This document shows positions 23,535 through 37,085 of a stretch of 64,000 nucleotides of DNA, in pieces. The translations under genes were made by a program, and so were the position numbers. Numbering within the stretch: the first letter of the stretch is position 1; each line of letters starts with the position of its first letter. Below the pieces are notes generated by a model. It saw only the letters and a list, made by a program, of their open reading frames with translations, did not search any database and was not told the origin of the DNA. Origin of the DNA: Pterois miles (Eukaryota > Chordata > Actinopteri > Perciformes > Scorpaenidae). The stretch is taken from assembly GCA_947000775.1 (NCBI GenBank), contig CAMQGK010000604.1, positions 10,470,501-10,534,500 on the forward strand, written 5' to 3'.

Positions 23535-25396
23535 GTTGTCTGTCAGCCAGTGTCTGGCGTCTTGCGGAGATGCAAACAGGAGATTCAAAGGATGGATTCG
23601 CTCCACACAGACAGGCAGAAATCCACAGAGAACATCAGGTCAAAAAGTGACACATCACTCGGAGCATGGCTTTCCCTCTGTGATTCATCTGGGGTAATGT
23701 GCCTGTACCTCTTCTCCTCCTTCGTCCTCCTCCTCCTCCCTGCTTTTCCTCCCCCTCTGTCTGGAGAACACACAGTGTGTCTCAGTAAGGCACAGCTCCC
23801 CAAAATCACTGCCCCTTTCCTGTGAGCCAGCTCCAGAGAAGAAAACACACTGTACTTAGCCGGGCCTGACCCCACACCTACAAGGTCTTTTACGAGGTTC
23901 TGTGAGTGTGTGTGGATACATACTAGGATGAATACATTCTCTGTGGCTCACATAAACACACACTCCTCATTTGGGTGTGTGTGTGTGTGTGTGTGTGTGA
24001 GAGTGTATGAATCTAGTTTTCAGTCTGGATCAGTGCTGTTTGAACTGCAGCAGTGGCCAGTAAATACAGACATCTGGGTTGATTCTGGTGGAGAGACAGA
24101 ACCTCTCTGGGTGAACAGAGTTTGTTTTAGATGGGCTATGAGGGGAGGAGAGGCCTTTACAGGCTTTGGTAGCTTGGGGATGGAGGATGATTAAATGTGG
24201 GCAATTTTCAAACTATTTAGTGTCACATATACCACAAACACATAACGTGGGAAAGATATTGGTGAGACTGAAACGTTCTCATCACTGTTGGAAATATGAC
24301 ACCCGGCTGGACATGATCATTTTTCCTCTTTTCCACTGCAGTGCTACAGTCTGTTAAATGAATATATAATGAAATCAAGAAGGGATTTGGACAATTAGAA
24401 TTTATGAATGCACAAAACCTACAATTAATGTGCTCTCCTCAAAGCCACCATACTCCAGTCACACAGTCATTTTACCTAGCTGATCAATAAAACCTGCCCG
24501 TTTGCACAAAGAGTTGTATGAATGTCACGATAATGCTAAAGGCATTTAGCGTTCAATAAACTTACCATATGTCATTTGCATGCCGTATATGCTGTACTGA
24601 CTGCAATGTTAAAGCATCTGCATCTAAATGCTACAGTAAAACTTAGTGATGTGGTGTAAAAAGTGAGACAGACCACTTATTTTGCTGTGGACTTGTACAA
24701 ATGACACACAAAAAGCCTCATGACATGCAGAATGTCTGTGTAATATTGTGCTATTTATACGCCTTCCTTCCTTCCTTCATTTTTGTTAGTCTTTCCACTG
24801 TTCCAACAATCAACTCTGGTATGAGAGTCTGAAAAGGGACTGAATAAAAAAAGAAATAACCTAATAAGTAACATATAAAAAAGAACTAACCACCTAATAA
24901 GTAACAAATAGAAAAAAAGAAGTAACCGCCATAACATTTTCGCTGTTTACTAACCCTGTTTTCTGGCGTGTTCATGACGTCTTGTGTCACATGACACCTG
25001 AAAATAAACAGAAAGGCATACTCATCTGCTGGTAGAGAAGTCTATCCCTTATTTTTAGAGGGTTTTCCAAGATTAAAAACTGCGTATACTGTACATGCTG
25101 TATGTGATGTACTTTTATACACATTTGTCATATTTCATTGAATACATCACTAAAATTCAACTGGCTGCCAGACATTATTTTTCCATTCATGCAGGTCAGT
25201 CTTGCTGTGGCTTGTTGGTAGAGCTGACCACAAATTACCTCTATTTTGTCTAAGCCACATGTCACAGTACTCCAGCAATATTGCACTTATGGGGACTTGA
25301 AAGTAGAAGAGCATAAGCCACGATTGAATAGGTTAGTCCAACAACTGAATAGTACTAACCATGACTGGTTAATTGATTTCGACATGTAGAATTGGT
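23535..25396. other. IL16 5' flank / first-exon UTR region, otherwise empty
   Basis: 23535-23900 has a more balanced composition and probably includes the IL16 5'UTR. A C/T-rich tract on the plus strand (about 23700-23760) corresponds to a purine-rich transcript. Beyond that there is a CA/GT run at 23976-24000 and (CCTT)n at 24762-24778. No gene is recognised. Confidence 0.4.
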
Positions 25397-25620
25397 GGGG
25401 CTGCATGGTGGTGCAGTGGTTAGCTGCACCTCTCACCAAGAGGGTCGCAGGTTTGTATCCGGCTTGGGGCTCTTCTGTGTGGAGTTTGCATGTTCTCCCC
25501 GTGTTAGCGTGGGTTTTCTCCAGGTTCGCTGGCTTCCTCCCACAGTCCAAAGGTCAGTCTATATGTGTCAGCCTGTCCAGGGTGAACCCCACCTTCGTCC
25601 AATGTCAGCTGAGAGTGTCT
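25397..25620 (+). mobile_element. Family D SINE-like element, 5' part
   Basis: It starts TGCATGGTGGTGCAGTGGTTAG and includes GTGTGGAGTTTGCATGTTC, TTCTCCAGGTTCGCTGGC and CTCCCACAGTCCAAAG, then CCTGTCCAGGGTGAACCCC. These are the blocks of the element at 39584-39962. The middle part after CAGTCCAAAG is shortened and no GGAT tail is present. Confidence 0.65.
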
Positions 25621-26286
25621 CCTTTTTGTCACATGGTAATGCAACATTCACCAACATCATATTCATAATTAAAATGGAACAAACACTTTAGATTTCTAAA
25701 TATATCAAGTGAGAAAATGAACCCCCCCAGTGATCTGTATATTGCAGTCTGGTCAGAATTCCTTACCAATGAAGACCTGGCAGCCTCACAAACCTTGTAG
25801 CATGGTTGGTGCACACTGGAGGTGGAGAGAGCCGGCAGCGTAGGGCTGGTAAACAGATAAATAGCCAATTAGCTCCGCGAGTCCACAGACAACAAAACGG
25901 AGATTTCCACACTGTTACTTTATTCTACAGTACTTAACACTGACCATACAAGGCCAGTTAATCATACATGAGTAGTACAACACAGACTGCTTAACCTCTA
26001 CCAACTCAGTTATCTCTTGTGGACATCGGTCTGAGTAGTTGCAGCAGTACTGTGTGTGTGTGTGTGTGCGTGTGTGCATGCAACTCCACTCAACTTTTAA
26101 CCAAACTCCTCTTAGTACATCACATTTAAAGGAGGCACCACCTTGTGGCACCATTTCACATTACAGTAACACAGCAATTTGGCAAACAATGATATTATTG
26201 TTAACTTAGCTGCTATGAGCCTGTACACAGGTTGTGGCTCATGTCACCTTCATATATGTATATGTCTATGTCTACATCCAGCCCCT

Positions 26287-26938
26287 TCTGATGGACCCAA
26301 TGGCACCTTATTTCTGAAAAAACATGAACAGTAGTCAATGATGAGCGATGCATATTTATTTGATCCTGTTTGAATTGCACCATGAATCACATATGTGACG
26401 TTTGTCAATTTAAAAGATAACTTTGCCAATCCAGAAAGTTTCAGTTTGTTTTAAAACTGTTGAAGTATCAGATGGTGAAAATATGTTATTAGAAAGACGA
26501 CACACTCAACAGTGTGGTAGTGACGTCTCTCTCTCTCTGGAGTTACAATGTCTGTGTGTTTCCAACCAGGATGAACTCACACCAGTAACAGATCTGATCC
26601 CACTTTTCTCTTCCTGGTTGATAAAAAGACCAGGAGTCATTGATAAAACACATCAGATAGCGTTACACCTGTGCTCGGCCATAGCTACGTTACTAGATAG
26701 CTAGTGTTGGTGATGTATATTGTGCAAGATGAGAGATGTAGTTCACTGGGCGGTTTCACACAAAACTAAATGATACTACAACAAACTGAGACTTTCTTGA
26801 CTTGAAAAAATAGGTTTTAGGTTTACAAATATCAGATGTGTGATTCATGATGCAATTCAAACGGGATCACAAAAACATATCTCTGTTGACTACGTTCATA
26901 TTTTTTCTGAAATAAGGTCCCGTGGGGTGTATCGGGAG
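26287..26938. mobile_element. Foldback/MITE-like element with about 170-bp inverted arms
   Basis: The left arm (26287-26470) and right arm (26771-26938) are imperfect inverted repeats. For example GGCACCTTATTTCTGAAAAA pairs with the stretch at 26902-26921, and GTTTGAATTGCACCATGAATC pairs with 26836-26860. The spacer is about 300 bases with no transposase. Confidence 0.65.
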
Positions 26939-27229
26939 GGGCGGGACTTCACCTCTCTATGGTGCTCAAGAATGAATCGTCATCCTTGACATGGCTGAAA
27001 TTTTGACAAGCTTGATGGTGGAGAAATAAATCCTTTCTGAGTGAGGGGATTAATCTAATTTGAGGGGACTTCCTAGAGCCTGTGCATCAACCATTCAGAA
27101 CACTTACGGCACGCTGAGAGATAAGAACCACAAGGTCTTGGTCTAATTTACATACTTAAAAGTGAGAGGGTTGTGTGTTGACATTACGGAAACTATTGCT
27201 TTAGGCTACAAGACAAGAGACAAAAAGAG

Positions 27230-27370
27230 ATAGTTTTGGTGTTTTGAAGTGGGGTTGTATGATACGTCTCCATGGTGGTCTGCATGCCCCCCAATATGGA
27301 GAAACACTCTGAGGCACCAGCACAGGAGCAAAGTAATATACTGAAGAACTTATTTAGCCACCAAAAAGAT
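27230..27370 (+). repeat. Fragment of a MITE family shared with 41040-41150
   Basis: GTGGGGTTGTATGA, GGAGAAACACTCTG, GCAAAGTAATATACTG and TTAGCCACC are familiar pieces of a fish MITE whose end also appears at 41055. No coding content. Confidence 0.4.
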
Positions 27371-29340
27371 GAATATCAGTTTAAGTGTACACTTTAGAAT
27401 ATTGTCCAATGGTGAACTGAAGTGAAAGTGAAGTCTATCTACAATGTTTGAGTCTGGAGGTTTTGTGGAGAGCGATTATAAGTTTCACTCTCAGTTCCGC
27501 ATCGGAAAGGACTGATTGACATGATAAAGCGGTAAACATATTCTAAATATAGCGTACATTTAAATTTGATTGTTTTTTCAAGTGGGCTTTTCTTTTAGGT
27601 GTCTAAAATACCTTTAATATCAATTTGGATCTGTTATACAAAGCAATCCCTTAGGCTTTGGGGTCCTGGTCCAGAGTTCTAAGGCAAATACCATTTTCGC
27701 ACCTACATTTTTTCATAGCTCTGCCACACTCTCATTCACTTCCTACACCGCTGTCTCCACTCAGACTCCTTTATTCACACAAACAGATTAACCACTAAAG
27801 AAGTCATGACATGGCATTTGATCAGTTTCTTGATCAACACTAGTTTACACAGTGACTGGAAGCAGTATCTCTGCAGTCCTGTGCAGAACAAAACCACTCA
27901 GAAGGCTTTCTGACCAGCTTACCCGGAAATAAGATGCAGCGTACTGCATACATCATACAGCTTTGGAGTTGGTGGAAGCCCCTCATCTTTTCCTAAGCCC
28001 AACTGTAGCCACTGTGAGTCTACAGACAGACCTACTTGGGTCAGCTCACTGAGCTGTGATAACACCGGTGAGCAACATCAGTAGTCCCTCTGTGGTCTCC
28101 CAGGCTGGTCTTCAGATGCTGTTTGAGGATTCCACCCCTACAAACACATGTAAAGGAACTCTTCATACAAATATTTTTGTATCCTATTGATAAATGAGTC
28201 AGATATACTATGTGTGAGGAACTTGCCATGTATTTTGTTGTACCTCCCTCTAGTGGCTCACTTGTGTCGCTGTGGTTGGGGGGTCTGAAGTACAACAATA
28301 AATTCTGGTAGAGGTCTCCTTCGGTTTGTTCAACCAGCTGTGTGGTGTGAAGTGTGAAATAATATTGGCAACATGGATATTAGTGTGTGGCATATGAAAT
28401 CAGTATAATTAACAAATTTAAACTCACATATCTATACATAACTATAACTATCTGAACTACACATCTACTATACCACTAATTCAGTTGTGTGTTACAGTGT
28501 TTTACTATTGGTTACATCCATTTCTCAATACTGAGTTCAATTTTTCAAAACTCTTCACGCAGTCTATGTGGACTAAACTGTTGGCAACTTTTTATGGCAA
28601 AATGCATTCTGTGACCATATCTGTCAAACTGTTTTCAAACTCAACCACCAAAACTCTGTATTTTTATGCTCCATTTTTCATGTTTACATATTGTTTTAAA
28701 AGATTCCCATCGCAGCTGAATTCCAGGTAATTATGCTTTTCAATTTCATAACATCTACACTGTTTATGTAAAAGAACATATATTTGGAGTTAATGTTTGT
28801 CAGTATTCACAGAGACCTCTGATAGATGGTTATCAACCCAATAGAGGAATTATTAGTTATTTGCCATCTGTCTTGGGGTTAATGGATAGATTGCTGTCCT
28901 AAAATATGGATCCCTCTGCCATCTACTGGAAATATTAGAGAACAAACTGTAAAACAATCTCTGTCAAAAATTAAGATGAATCTAATCAAAGACAAAGATC
29001 AGAACAATATGAGAAAAGTTGTACTTCATGAACTCTTCCTCGTGAAATCTGAGGCAAATTTGGTGATTTGTGATTTTGGTCTATACAAATAAAAACTGAC
29101 ATCTAAATGATTCAAATGCTAGTTATATTTCACGTCACCTGCCCTTGCCCTGGTTATAATGCTGGTTATTATGACACATCCTTTTGAAATGTACTTGAGA
29201 TCTGGAACAAATAAAAATGGATATGAATAAGCATTTGCTGTCAGCATCTGTTTATGTCACAAAGATATCTGTATTTGGATTATACCCAAACTGTATATCA
29301 GACATTAGAAATTGTCTTTGCTTAATTTATGGCATTTAAT

Positions 29341-29392
<52 letters not shown>

Positions 29393-29914
29393 ATATATAA
29401 TTTGATTACTTACTTTTATTTCTTGACATATACTGCTTATGCACATATTATATGTACATAATTTACATGTTATGTACTCCTTTAGTTCTATTTTCTTGAA
29501 TTTCTTTATGTTTATAGAGAAATCAATAAAGTATATCTCATTCTGATAATATTTGAATCATGTCCCTAAAAAAAAAAAAAAAAAAAAAATCAAGCAATAA
29601 AGTATGATTTGCATTTCAAAAAACACATTAAGTCTAATCTGAGTCGAAATAAAAGACTGTAAATGGTCTGTGTGGAAATCACTGGAGAAAATGGGAGGTT
29701 AGTCTAAAAGACAACAGGTCTGACTGTATTGAATGTATTTTGTATTCATCGCTGTGGTGTGGCTTCCGGATCAAAACCGGCCGCTGCCATTCTTCCACTG
29801 GCATCTGACTGACCTTTAGGTGGGTGTCTGTTTCCTCGTGATACTGGTATGAATCATCCTACTTTGTTTACTGCCACCGACAGTCAGGAAGGAATAAGAC
29901 AGAGTGTAAGTCAT
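27370..29914. other. Gene-free stretch
   Basis: AT-rich unique-looking DNA with a (CA)n tract (29343-29391) and an A-run of about 22 (29568-29589). Short open frames such as 28041-28298 (minus) do not resemble known proteins. Nothing else is seen. Confidence 0.5.
29343..29391. repeat. (CA)n microsatellite
   Basis: About 24 CA units between IL16 and the 30-kb repeats. Confidence 0.97.
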
Positions 29915-30116
29915 GAAGGTAGCTATGGTTCTGTGAATTCCTGGATGACTGCCTGTCCGCCCTCAAAAAGACTCTGAGAGGCTACAATATGATATCTATA
30001 GCTGGGACGTGCAGGTAGCCTACAAGTGATACATGTGACTAAATGGAAGGTGTCGACCTACACGAAGACATAGCCACTTTGTTTATCTGGTAATTCACAG
30101 AACCATAGTTACCTTC
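29915..30116. repeat. Inverted-repeat element with 27-bp arms
   Basis: GAAGGTAGCTATGGTTCTGT (from 29915) is complementary, with one mismatch, to the stretch ending at 30116. The 150-base interior is unique. This is probably a short MITE or foldback element. Confidence 0.6.
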
Positions 30117-30559
30117 CCACCTTATGTTGGCCCAGATCACAAAACACAAATATGGGTTGTTTTTAAAAGCAATGAGAGACAAGTTATGTAGTCAGTTATA
30201 TTGGAGGACTTTTTGCATCAAAGTGTTGCAAGCAATCCAACTGTCAATGGTCTATATGCAGAAAAAGACTAGAACTGGATCCCTCAGCCCTCTCTCCATG
30301 TAGTCATTTGAATACATGACCAAGCCAGAGCTATTCAGTGCATGTCTGTGGTAATGGGCAAGAATTTTGCTCCTCCAACTTGTGCACATCTGCTGTATTA
30401 CCATGCAATGATGTCATTTTAACAAAATAAATACTAATAAAAGATTAAAAAACAAATTGGCATGACATTCATTGTGCTGGATTACTTATCAAAAGCAGAT
30501 CTCTGAAGCCTGATTTTCACTCTAAATATACCTGATTGGTTCTTAGTGACTGGGCTGCA

Positions 30560-30770
30560 ACCATTGACTATATATAAGAAGTGGATATAGTCACCGTGAC
30601 GTCACCCATTGGTTTGTGGACTTCTGTTTTGAAGCCTTGATTTTGGCCATCGCCATCTTGACCATCACCGTCCCCAATGCTGACTAAGACATTTTTAGGT
30701 GACCAAAATGCTACAATTACAGGGTTAAAGTTCTAAGATGAAAACAAGGACAACTCCCAGAGGGACAACG
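30560..30770 (+). repeat. Family B fragment
   Basis: It shares CACCGTGACGTCACCCATTG, GGTTTGTGGACTTCTGTTTTG, GGTGACCAAAATG and GGACAACTC..GA..GGACAACG with the copy at 10010. Confidence 0.55.
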
Positions 30771-31299
30771 CTGTGTAACCCAGTGTATCTGTGTATCTGC
30801 ATATAACATTTCCCATGATATATTATAAAAAGTATTTGTTATTTTCCATGTGCACCTGTGCAAGCCCCTACACAACCTGGTCTCACCGGAAGCCTTGTGA
30901 TAGTCTGGCAACCTGTCCAAGGTGTACCCTGCCTTCACCCAATGTCAGCTGTCCCCCTGTGACCGTGAATGAGTTAAGCAGTTACAGAGGGATGGATTTG
31001 TATGCCATGCAAACGTCCACAGTTAGGTTCAGGCAAGAAAACCACTTAGTTAGGGAATACATCATGGTTGAGCTTAAAATACAGTAAATACATAAGCTGA
31101 GAAAAACATGAGTCTCCTGGTTAAAAGTCCAGAAAAGTCCAGGGTGGTTGGACCCATCCACCTCCCCACCCTTCCACCATGTGGAAAATAAGGAAGGCAT
31201 ACTTTTTGCATGCTAAACACCTTGCTCATTATCATATCATTTATCATATCATTTATACTCTGTTTTGTGTGAATGGGTTGTCCTGCAGTTCTGGAACCA

Positions 31300-31510
31300 A
31301 TTTAGGCAACAAAAGTAGTCAGGTTTAGGAAAAGATTGTAGTTTGGGTTAAAGTATGTTTGGGACCAGGTGTTAGTAGCAACAAAAATAAGGTAAACTAA
31401 GTCATTGTTGACTTTTGGTTTCACATGGGACATTAATGGCAGTCTCCTGGGTGAAAGTCCTGTGTTTGTTTGACCCATCCATCCACCGGGACCTCCTCCC
31501 TAAAAGGACT
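31300..31510 (-). repeat. Dispersed repeat family C fragment
   Basis: It contains TAGGCAACAAAAGTAGTCAGG and GTCTCCTGGGTGAAAGTCC then TTTGACCCATCCATCCACC, the complement of blocks seen at 2780-2830 and 18380-18425. Confidence 0.5.
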
Positions 31511-32948
31511 TGGACTGCTGCTCTTACATCACCTGTCTTCCTTAGAGGCAGCCCTGCATGTCCTGGCTCATGATTATGTGGGTTATATAGGAATTATAGT
31601 GAATTACTTATCTTAAGTGTGAACAGTGAATGAGAACAGCCTGTACTTCCAGGAATGGTTCCCTTTGGCGGGAATCATTTTTTGCTTGAAAATTTAGTTG
31701 AACATATGATCTTCAGAGGTTAACTTTAGTTCAAAGTTTGAAGAACACACTGTGTGGCTTGTAAATGTTATGTGTATTATCATGTAAGAGTCGAGGTGTG
31801 TGTTTCTGTCTATGCTGGATGTCTTAGTGGAGAAATGACCTCAACCACACTGATCTAACAGCACAGCAGTAGACAGTCTCTGCTTCTGTACTGTACAGTG
31901 TGAAGGAAATGGACCACACCTTAGAGGGAAAGAGGGTAGAAAACATCCTCAGTAAACAGCCTGAGAGCAGGAAACCCTCTCTCTGTTCTCTCTGGCCCTG
32001 ACCTGACACTGTTTCACTTCCATCTGTGTGCTGAGTTGGCAGACACGAAGCCTGAGCAGAGTTGGACTTATATTTAAACAATAGCTCACTCCCTTCACTC
32101 TTTATGAACTCTGATAGAACAGTAGACTTACTTTGTACATCTGTCCAAAGCCCAAAAAGGCTTCGTCAGTTGTGTTTTTTGCCCATTCTGCTTCTCTGTC
32201 CTTCCTTCCAGCCACAGTCTTACATAGTATTGCCATTCTCCCTTTGTCCACCAGATGCCCTCGGACTTTCCTCATCCTGGTCACCTGATTTCCACATCCT
32301 CCTCCTCACCTGTCACTCACCATTTCCAAAAAATACATAGGGAGATATTGACTTTGCTGATGGTGGTAGTGCCAGCAGCTGACCCCACATGACACGACCC
32401 CACACTGGCCTCTCACTTGGTTAACTGGGACCAAGCCGTGAACCTGGGTGTTTTGCCCCTGCACCAATTTTGGCAACCTACATCTAGTGCGACTAGAAAA
32501 ACACCAGACTCAGAGACTGATCACTCGCATGGCTAGAAACACAGCACTGGAAAAAAAAAAAAACCAGAACCATTGTTTTTCTATGGTTTGGCGTGCCTAC
32601 CATGCACTCCTCCTATAGCAGGTTGTGCATGCAGCCCCGCTCCACAGGCGCATCACGCTGTTTTGCCTGACGCCCTTTGCCGTGGTGGTGTTGAAGCCTT
32701 TAGCGACCATGGCTGTATAAAGAGAACTGGAGTTGGAGGCGGGCTCCAGTTCATTGTTATGAGAAGTGCTCAGTCGCACATGAAGACAAAATGGCTCAGC
32801 CGTCGAGTGATAAAGTATCTGGATCTTGCAGCAATCTTCTGCATCCATTGCACCCATAGAACAGGCGCAGTTTGCATTAATTCGGTGGGTCACTGAAAAT
32901 CCTAGAAATGAATCTTATATTATTTTGTAGTGTACTTTTTATTTTGGC

Positions 32949-33016
32949 AGCTGGGATCGGCTCCAGCCCCCCTGCGACCCCTAACGGGATAAGCGGTTGA
33001 CGATGGATGGATGGAC
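32949..33016 (+). mobile_element. 3' fragment of family D SINE-like element
   Basis: GCTGGGATCGGCTCCAGCCC, then ACGGGATAAGCGGTTGACGA and a GGATGGATGG tail. It matches the 3' ends of the elements at 39584-39962 and 40110-40392. Confidence 0.75.
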
Positions 33017-33299
33017 TTTTTATTTTGTTATTTTCATTCTTTTAAAGTCACCAGTACGCAGGAAACACAGTCTTTGAAACTCATTTTTTCTGTGGAAGGA
33101 CACCCAAATCCCCGCTTTGGTTTAGAAATCCTCCCTGTTTTTGAGGTCTCAAGTTGGCAAGTATGGTGACGCTTACGCTCATCCCAATACATTAGACCTC
33201 TGTGTTGTAGACATCACATTTTCACATGAATTTTTAATTTTTTTGTGAACCCCAACCTTAAGTGCGCCTACGCCTTTAGCTCCGCCTCCCAGCCCTCAT

Positions 33300-33590
33300 T
33301 CCAAGCCTTGTTTTGGGGCTGATTTACGTGAACAGAGGAAGGAAAATATCTCTGGATTCATTTTTAGGACCTAATGATTTGAATAAGGGCTATTCAAGTG
33401 TTTGTACATGGTATTTTTTTTTTTTTACTATTTATAAATCAAAAATATCTGCTGAGTTATAGATGTCTCTTTCCCACTGTAGGTGGGACCTACAGTGGGA
33501 AGTTGCAATTACATCATCTGGTCATTATGAAAATTCAACTGAAAGCCTGGTGCTCTTCCAGGGGGCTTGGTAGTGACACGTCTCAGTGTG
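33300..33590 (+). repeat. Dispersed repeat family A, copy 2
   Basis: It has the same core as copy 1, including the ATATCTGCTGAGTTA...GACGTCTCTTTC-like block and the closing GGTGCTCTTCC. A run of about 12 T replaces the A-run seen in sister copies. Confidence 0.6.
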
Positions 33591-35639
33591 ATCACCCTCT
33601 AAGGGATTTTATGAGGTTTTTACTGTATACCTCAACTGCTTACTAACACACAAAAAATACCAGAAGATAAGAAGAAGAAGACCTTGTTCACAGGTCTCTC
33701 ACAAACCTGAAGCTTGTGGGCAAGTCTGCATTGAACATGTATTTTACATACTCATCTCTGATTAATATTAGCATTTTCTTGAAATTCCATTCACTTCTCA
33801 CTATAAGGTACTTACTCACTACCAGCTGCTATATTACAGTTTTACCATCACAGAATATTGTGTCATAGTCTTTATCGCATGGATCTCTATCAGGATGGAG
33901 ACCTATCAGGAAATGATTTTGTGCCATTCATGTGTCTGGGATGCGAGCATAAACATACACTGTTTAAAGCAGAGAAATAACTTGCATCCTAATTGATTAC
34001 TTTGTGTAAATATCTTGTTGACCACAATTGATTTTGTGTCCCTCTGCAGTCAAAATTAGAACTTTGCCTTTTCCATTTACACACTAGGCTTATTTATATG
34101 AGCTCTTCAGCGTGTTCCTTGGACTCACGCCTTGCAGAGCAGAACCTGAACTGTCAAAACAATGCACTGCCATTTGTACAATAGTGGCTTTGAATTTACA
34201 ATCAGAGCATTCCTGTGTATATCCCAGCCAGCAATTTTCTGTCAGTCTTGCGAAACAGGATGGTGAGTCTGACTGGAGAGTACAGTACAGACAGTATAGG
34301 GGTAACATAAAGCAGCAGGGAAGCATGACGTCACACCCTTTGAATGTTACTGCTGGTTCACATTAGCTTGTGCGTACACACACACGCACACACACACACA
34401 ACTCTTAAGCTCACCACATGGACCCCCCTCATTGATGTTCATATTGTGTTTTAATGCTTACAATCAATGGGCTATAGGGTCCAGTGGGGAGGAGTAGGTT
34501 AGATGTTTTAAATAATGTTTCAGATGTAATCATGGTATAATTCCTTACAACATTTGGATTCAATCAGCAGTCGGTCTTTAGGAGGAGATAGCAGGTCAAC
34601 AGTAGATGTCACATAGAAGTTGTGCACATCATCTGAAAGCTGGGAACCTGCAGATTAATAAGATGGTCAGCACTGTGTCAAGTTGTTCCACACATAAACA
34701 TGTAATAAAAACAATGCCATAATCATGTCATTATAGCAAGACATTCTGATGTCATGACCAGAAAACTAATTGTGTGGCAGGTTTTCAAATACAATGAATG
34801 CCCTTTGGTGTATTGGCGTATAACATAAACATAATAAGAGAAAATGAAATGAAAAATAAAGTATTGCAAAAATCAGGAATAAAATCTTGAATAAAAGAAA
34901 ATGACAAAAATGAAAAAAAAATATTATATTATAAAAATATGATATAAAAGATAAAGAAAATATCTGAATTAAAATGAAAGTTTTTAGAAGTGGTAGAAAT
35001 GTGGAAAATAGTTCAAGGAACGTGCCATGGTTCACATTACTAAAAGAATATGCAACACACAGAGATATAGTCCCAAACACGACCCAAGGTGGGTCTTGCT
35101 TTATAACTTGAACTTGATGCTGACTTGAAGTGGGGCTCTGTGTCAAAATCTAGTTTTAATTTCAGTATTATTTCAGTTTTGTGTTCATGTGTTACATATT
35201 CCGAAACTGATGTGGTTAATGAAATTACCACAGAGCAGATCTGATGCATATAGCACTAAGGCCCTGTTCACACCTGACATTAACATGCGTCCTCAGTGAT
35301 CGGATCTCAACTGGACAGCTGTAACTACATCTGGTCACACCTGCCATTAGAATGTGTCTCCACATGCATCTGGAGTGGTCAGTTATGATCAGACCTCACT
35401 TCCCTGCTCTATATGTAAATAAACATATAGTAAACACGTGGCTACTACAGCTGATAGTAAGGGCCCGGTATCTCATTTCTGCCCCAGGAGATGAAACCAG
35501 CTATGGCTTTTGGTATCCTGGGAGATCCATCTGGAGGGGCAGGAGATGAGGGGAGGTGACTGAAACTACTCTGTTCATGTGACTTAACATCCACATAGGA
35601 ACAGCTGCTGGTATATTGTTTAAATCATATAAAGTGATT

Positions 35640-35935
35640 ATGGATTGACTATAACTACTACAACTACAGAGAGACACAAAGAGTACAAAGATCAAAACAA
35701 CTATAGAGAGACAGAGACTACAGAGACCAAAACTACAGAGACACTAAGAGACTACAATGACCAAAACAACCACAGAAAGACATAAACAGACTACAGAGAC
35801 CAAAACACCCTTAAGGAGACACAAAGCAACTACAAAGAGACTAAAATGACTAAAAATAGATAAAACAACCACAGATGAAAATAACCACAAGAAGACAAAA
35901 ACAACTACAGAGACAACAAAAAGAGGCTGAACGAC
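35640..35935. repeat. Degenerate short tandem region (ACTACAGAGAC-like)
   Basis: Repeated variants of ACAACTACAGAGA / GACACAAAGAG / CCAAAAC spaced irregularly over about 300 bases. This is low-complexity fish DNA and is not coding. Confidence 0.6.
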
Positions 35936-36539
35936 TAGAAAGTTTGTCTTGCTCCCATGTAGGACTCACTGTCTCATAGTTCGCCCATGAATGTGATAAC
36001 ATAAGCGACTCTAAGGATACATTTCCCAGCAGGGGTAATAAAGGATATGACTACTGTAGATGCAACGCTGGGAGAACATACAAACTCCACACAGAAGGAC
36101 CCAAATCCTGATTTGAATCTGCGAATTCTCGTGAGGTCACAGTACTAACTACTGCACCATCTTGCAGTCCCAGAATGTAGTATTCATAACTATATTTTCA
36201 TTGATGTAGAATCATCTGAAAGTAAGAAGTGTTTTTGTTAGCTTAGCATGAGACCTTTATACCTACATAGGGATCAGGTTATGGATGTATAGAGAACTGG
36301 ATCCAGCATTGGAGGTGGAGCCCTGTTCATTATTATGAAAGTTGCTCAGTGGTGCATGATGTCAATGAGTAGACTTCCGGGTTGGAAAAGTACCCAGATC
36401 TTCTGGGTCTTCCAGGTCTTATTGGGCCCTGGTGAGCATCTCTAAAATGCGCAGTAGCATCCGCTCGGCCACATGACTCGGTCACGAGGTCCCAATGTCA
36501 CGGCTTGCATTGTTGTCATGGTCTGGGTCTCCATAGACA

Positions 36540-36810
36540 TAAACAGAGGAAGGAAATAACTCTGGATCAGCTATTAGTTTGTTTTACAACTTTTAGGACC
36601 TAATGATTTAAATAAGGACTATGAGAGTGTTCGTACTGGGGAGTTGATTCACCTCAAAAAAAAAAAAAAAAAAAATATCTGCTGAGTTACAGACGTCTCT
36701 TTCTCAATGTAAGTCTTTTGAGCCCAATGGCGTCATGTAGTCCCACCGTTTGACTACGACCATTGGGATGAATGACCGGTGCTCTTCCTGGGGCTTGGAG
36801 CAGGTCCTCT
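36540..36810 (+). repeat. Dispersed repeat family A, copy 3
   Basis: A near-complete copy (AGAGGAAGGAAATAACTCTGG, TTTTAGGACCTAATG, ATATCTGCTGAGTTAC, GCTCTTCCTGGGG), with an A run of about 20 at 36656-36676 in the middle. Confidence 0.65.
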
Positions 36811-37085
36811 TCACAGAGTCCGCCATGTTGGACCACCATGTTTCTACAGTAGCCCAGAACACCCAAATCAAACACAGGTTATCAGAAGACCACCATAGTT
36901 CAACTACATACTTGTGACATTGCGATAATGTGAGCCACAGAGTACCAAACCGACAACTGACTTCTGTTGCTCCTAAAGCAGTGTAATTATGGTAAAGACC
37001 TCTGAGCAAGGCAACACCATTGCCACAGTTTTGCACTCTGTGCTCACGTTGCCTCAGTCTTGGAGAGGGTGGAGTGAGCGGAGGG

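Noticed and set aside
28041..28298. Minus frame ending GDHRGTTDVAHRCYHSSVS after an AG-like site
   Set aside because: Considered as a terminal exon of a missing neighbour gene, but it shows no similarity to CFAP161 or another local gene and has no partner exons.
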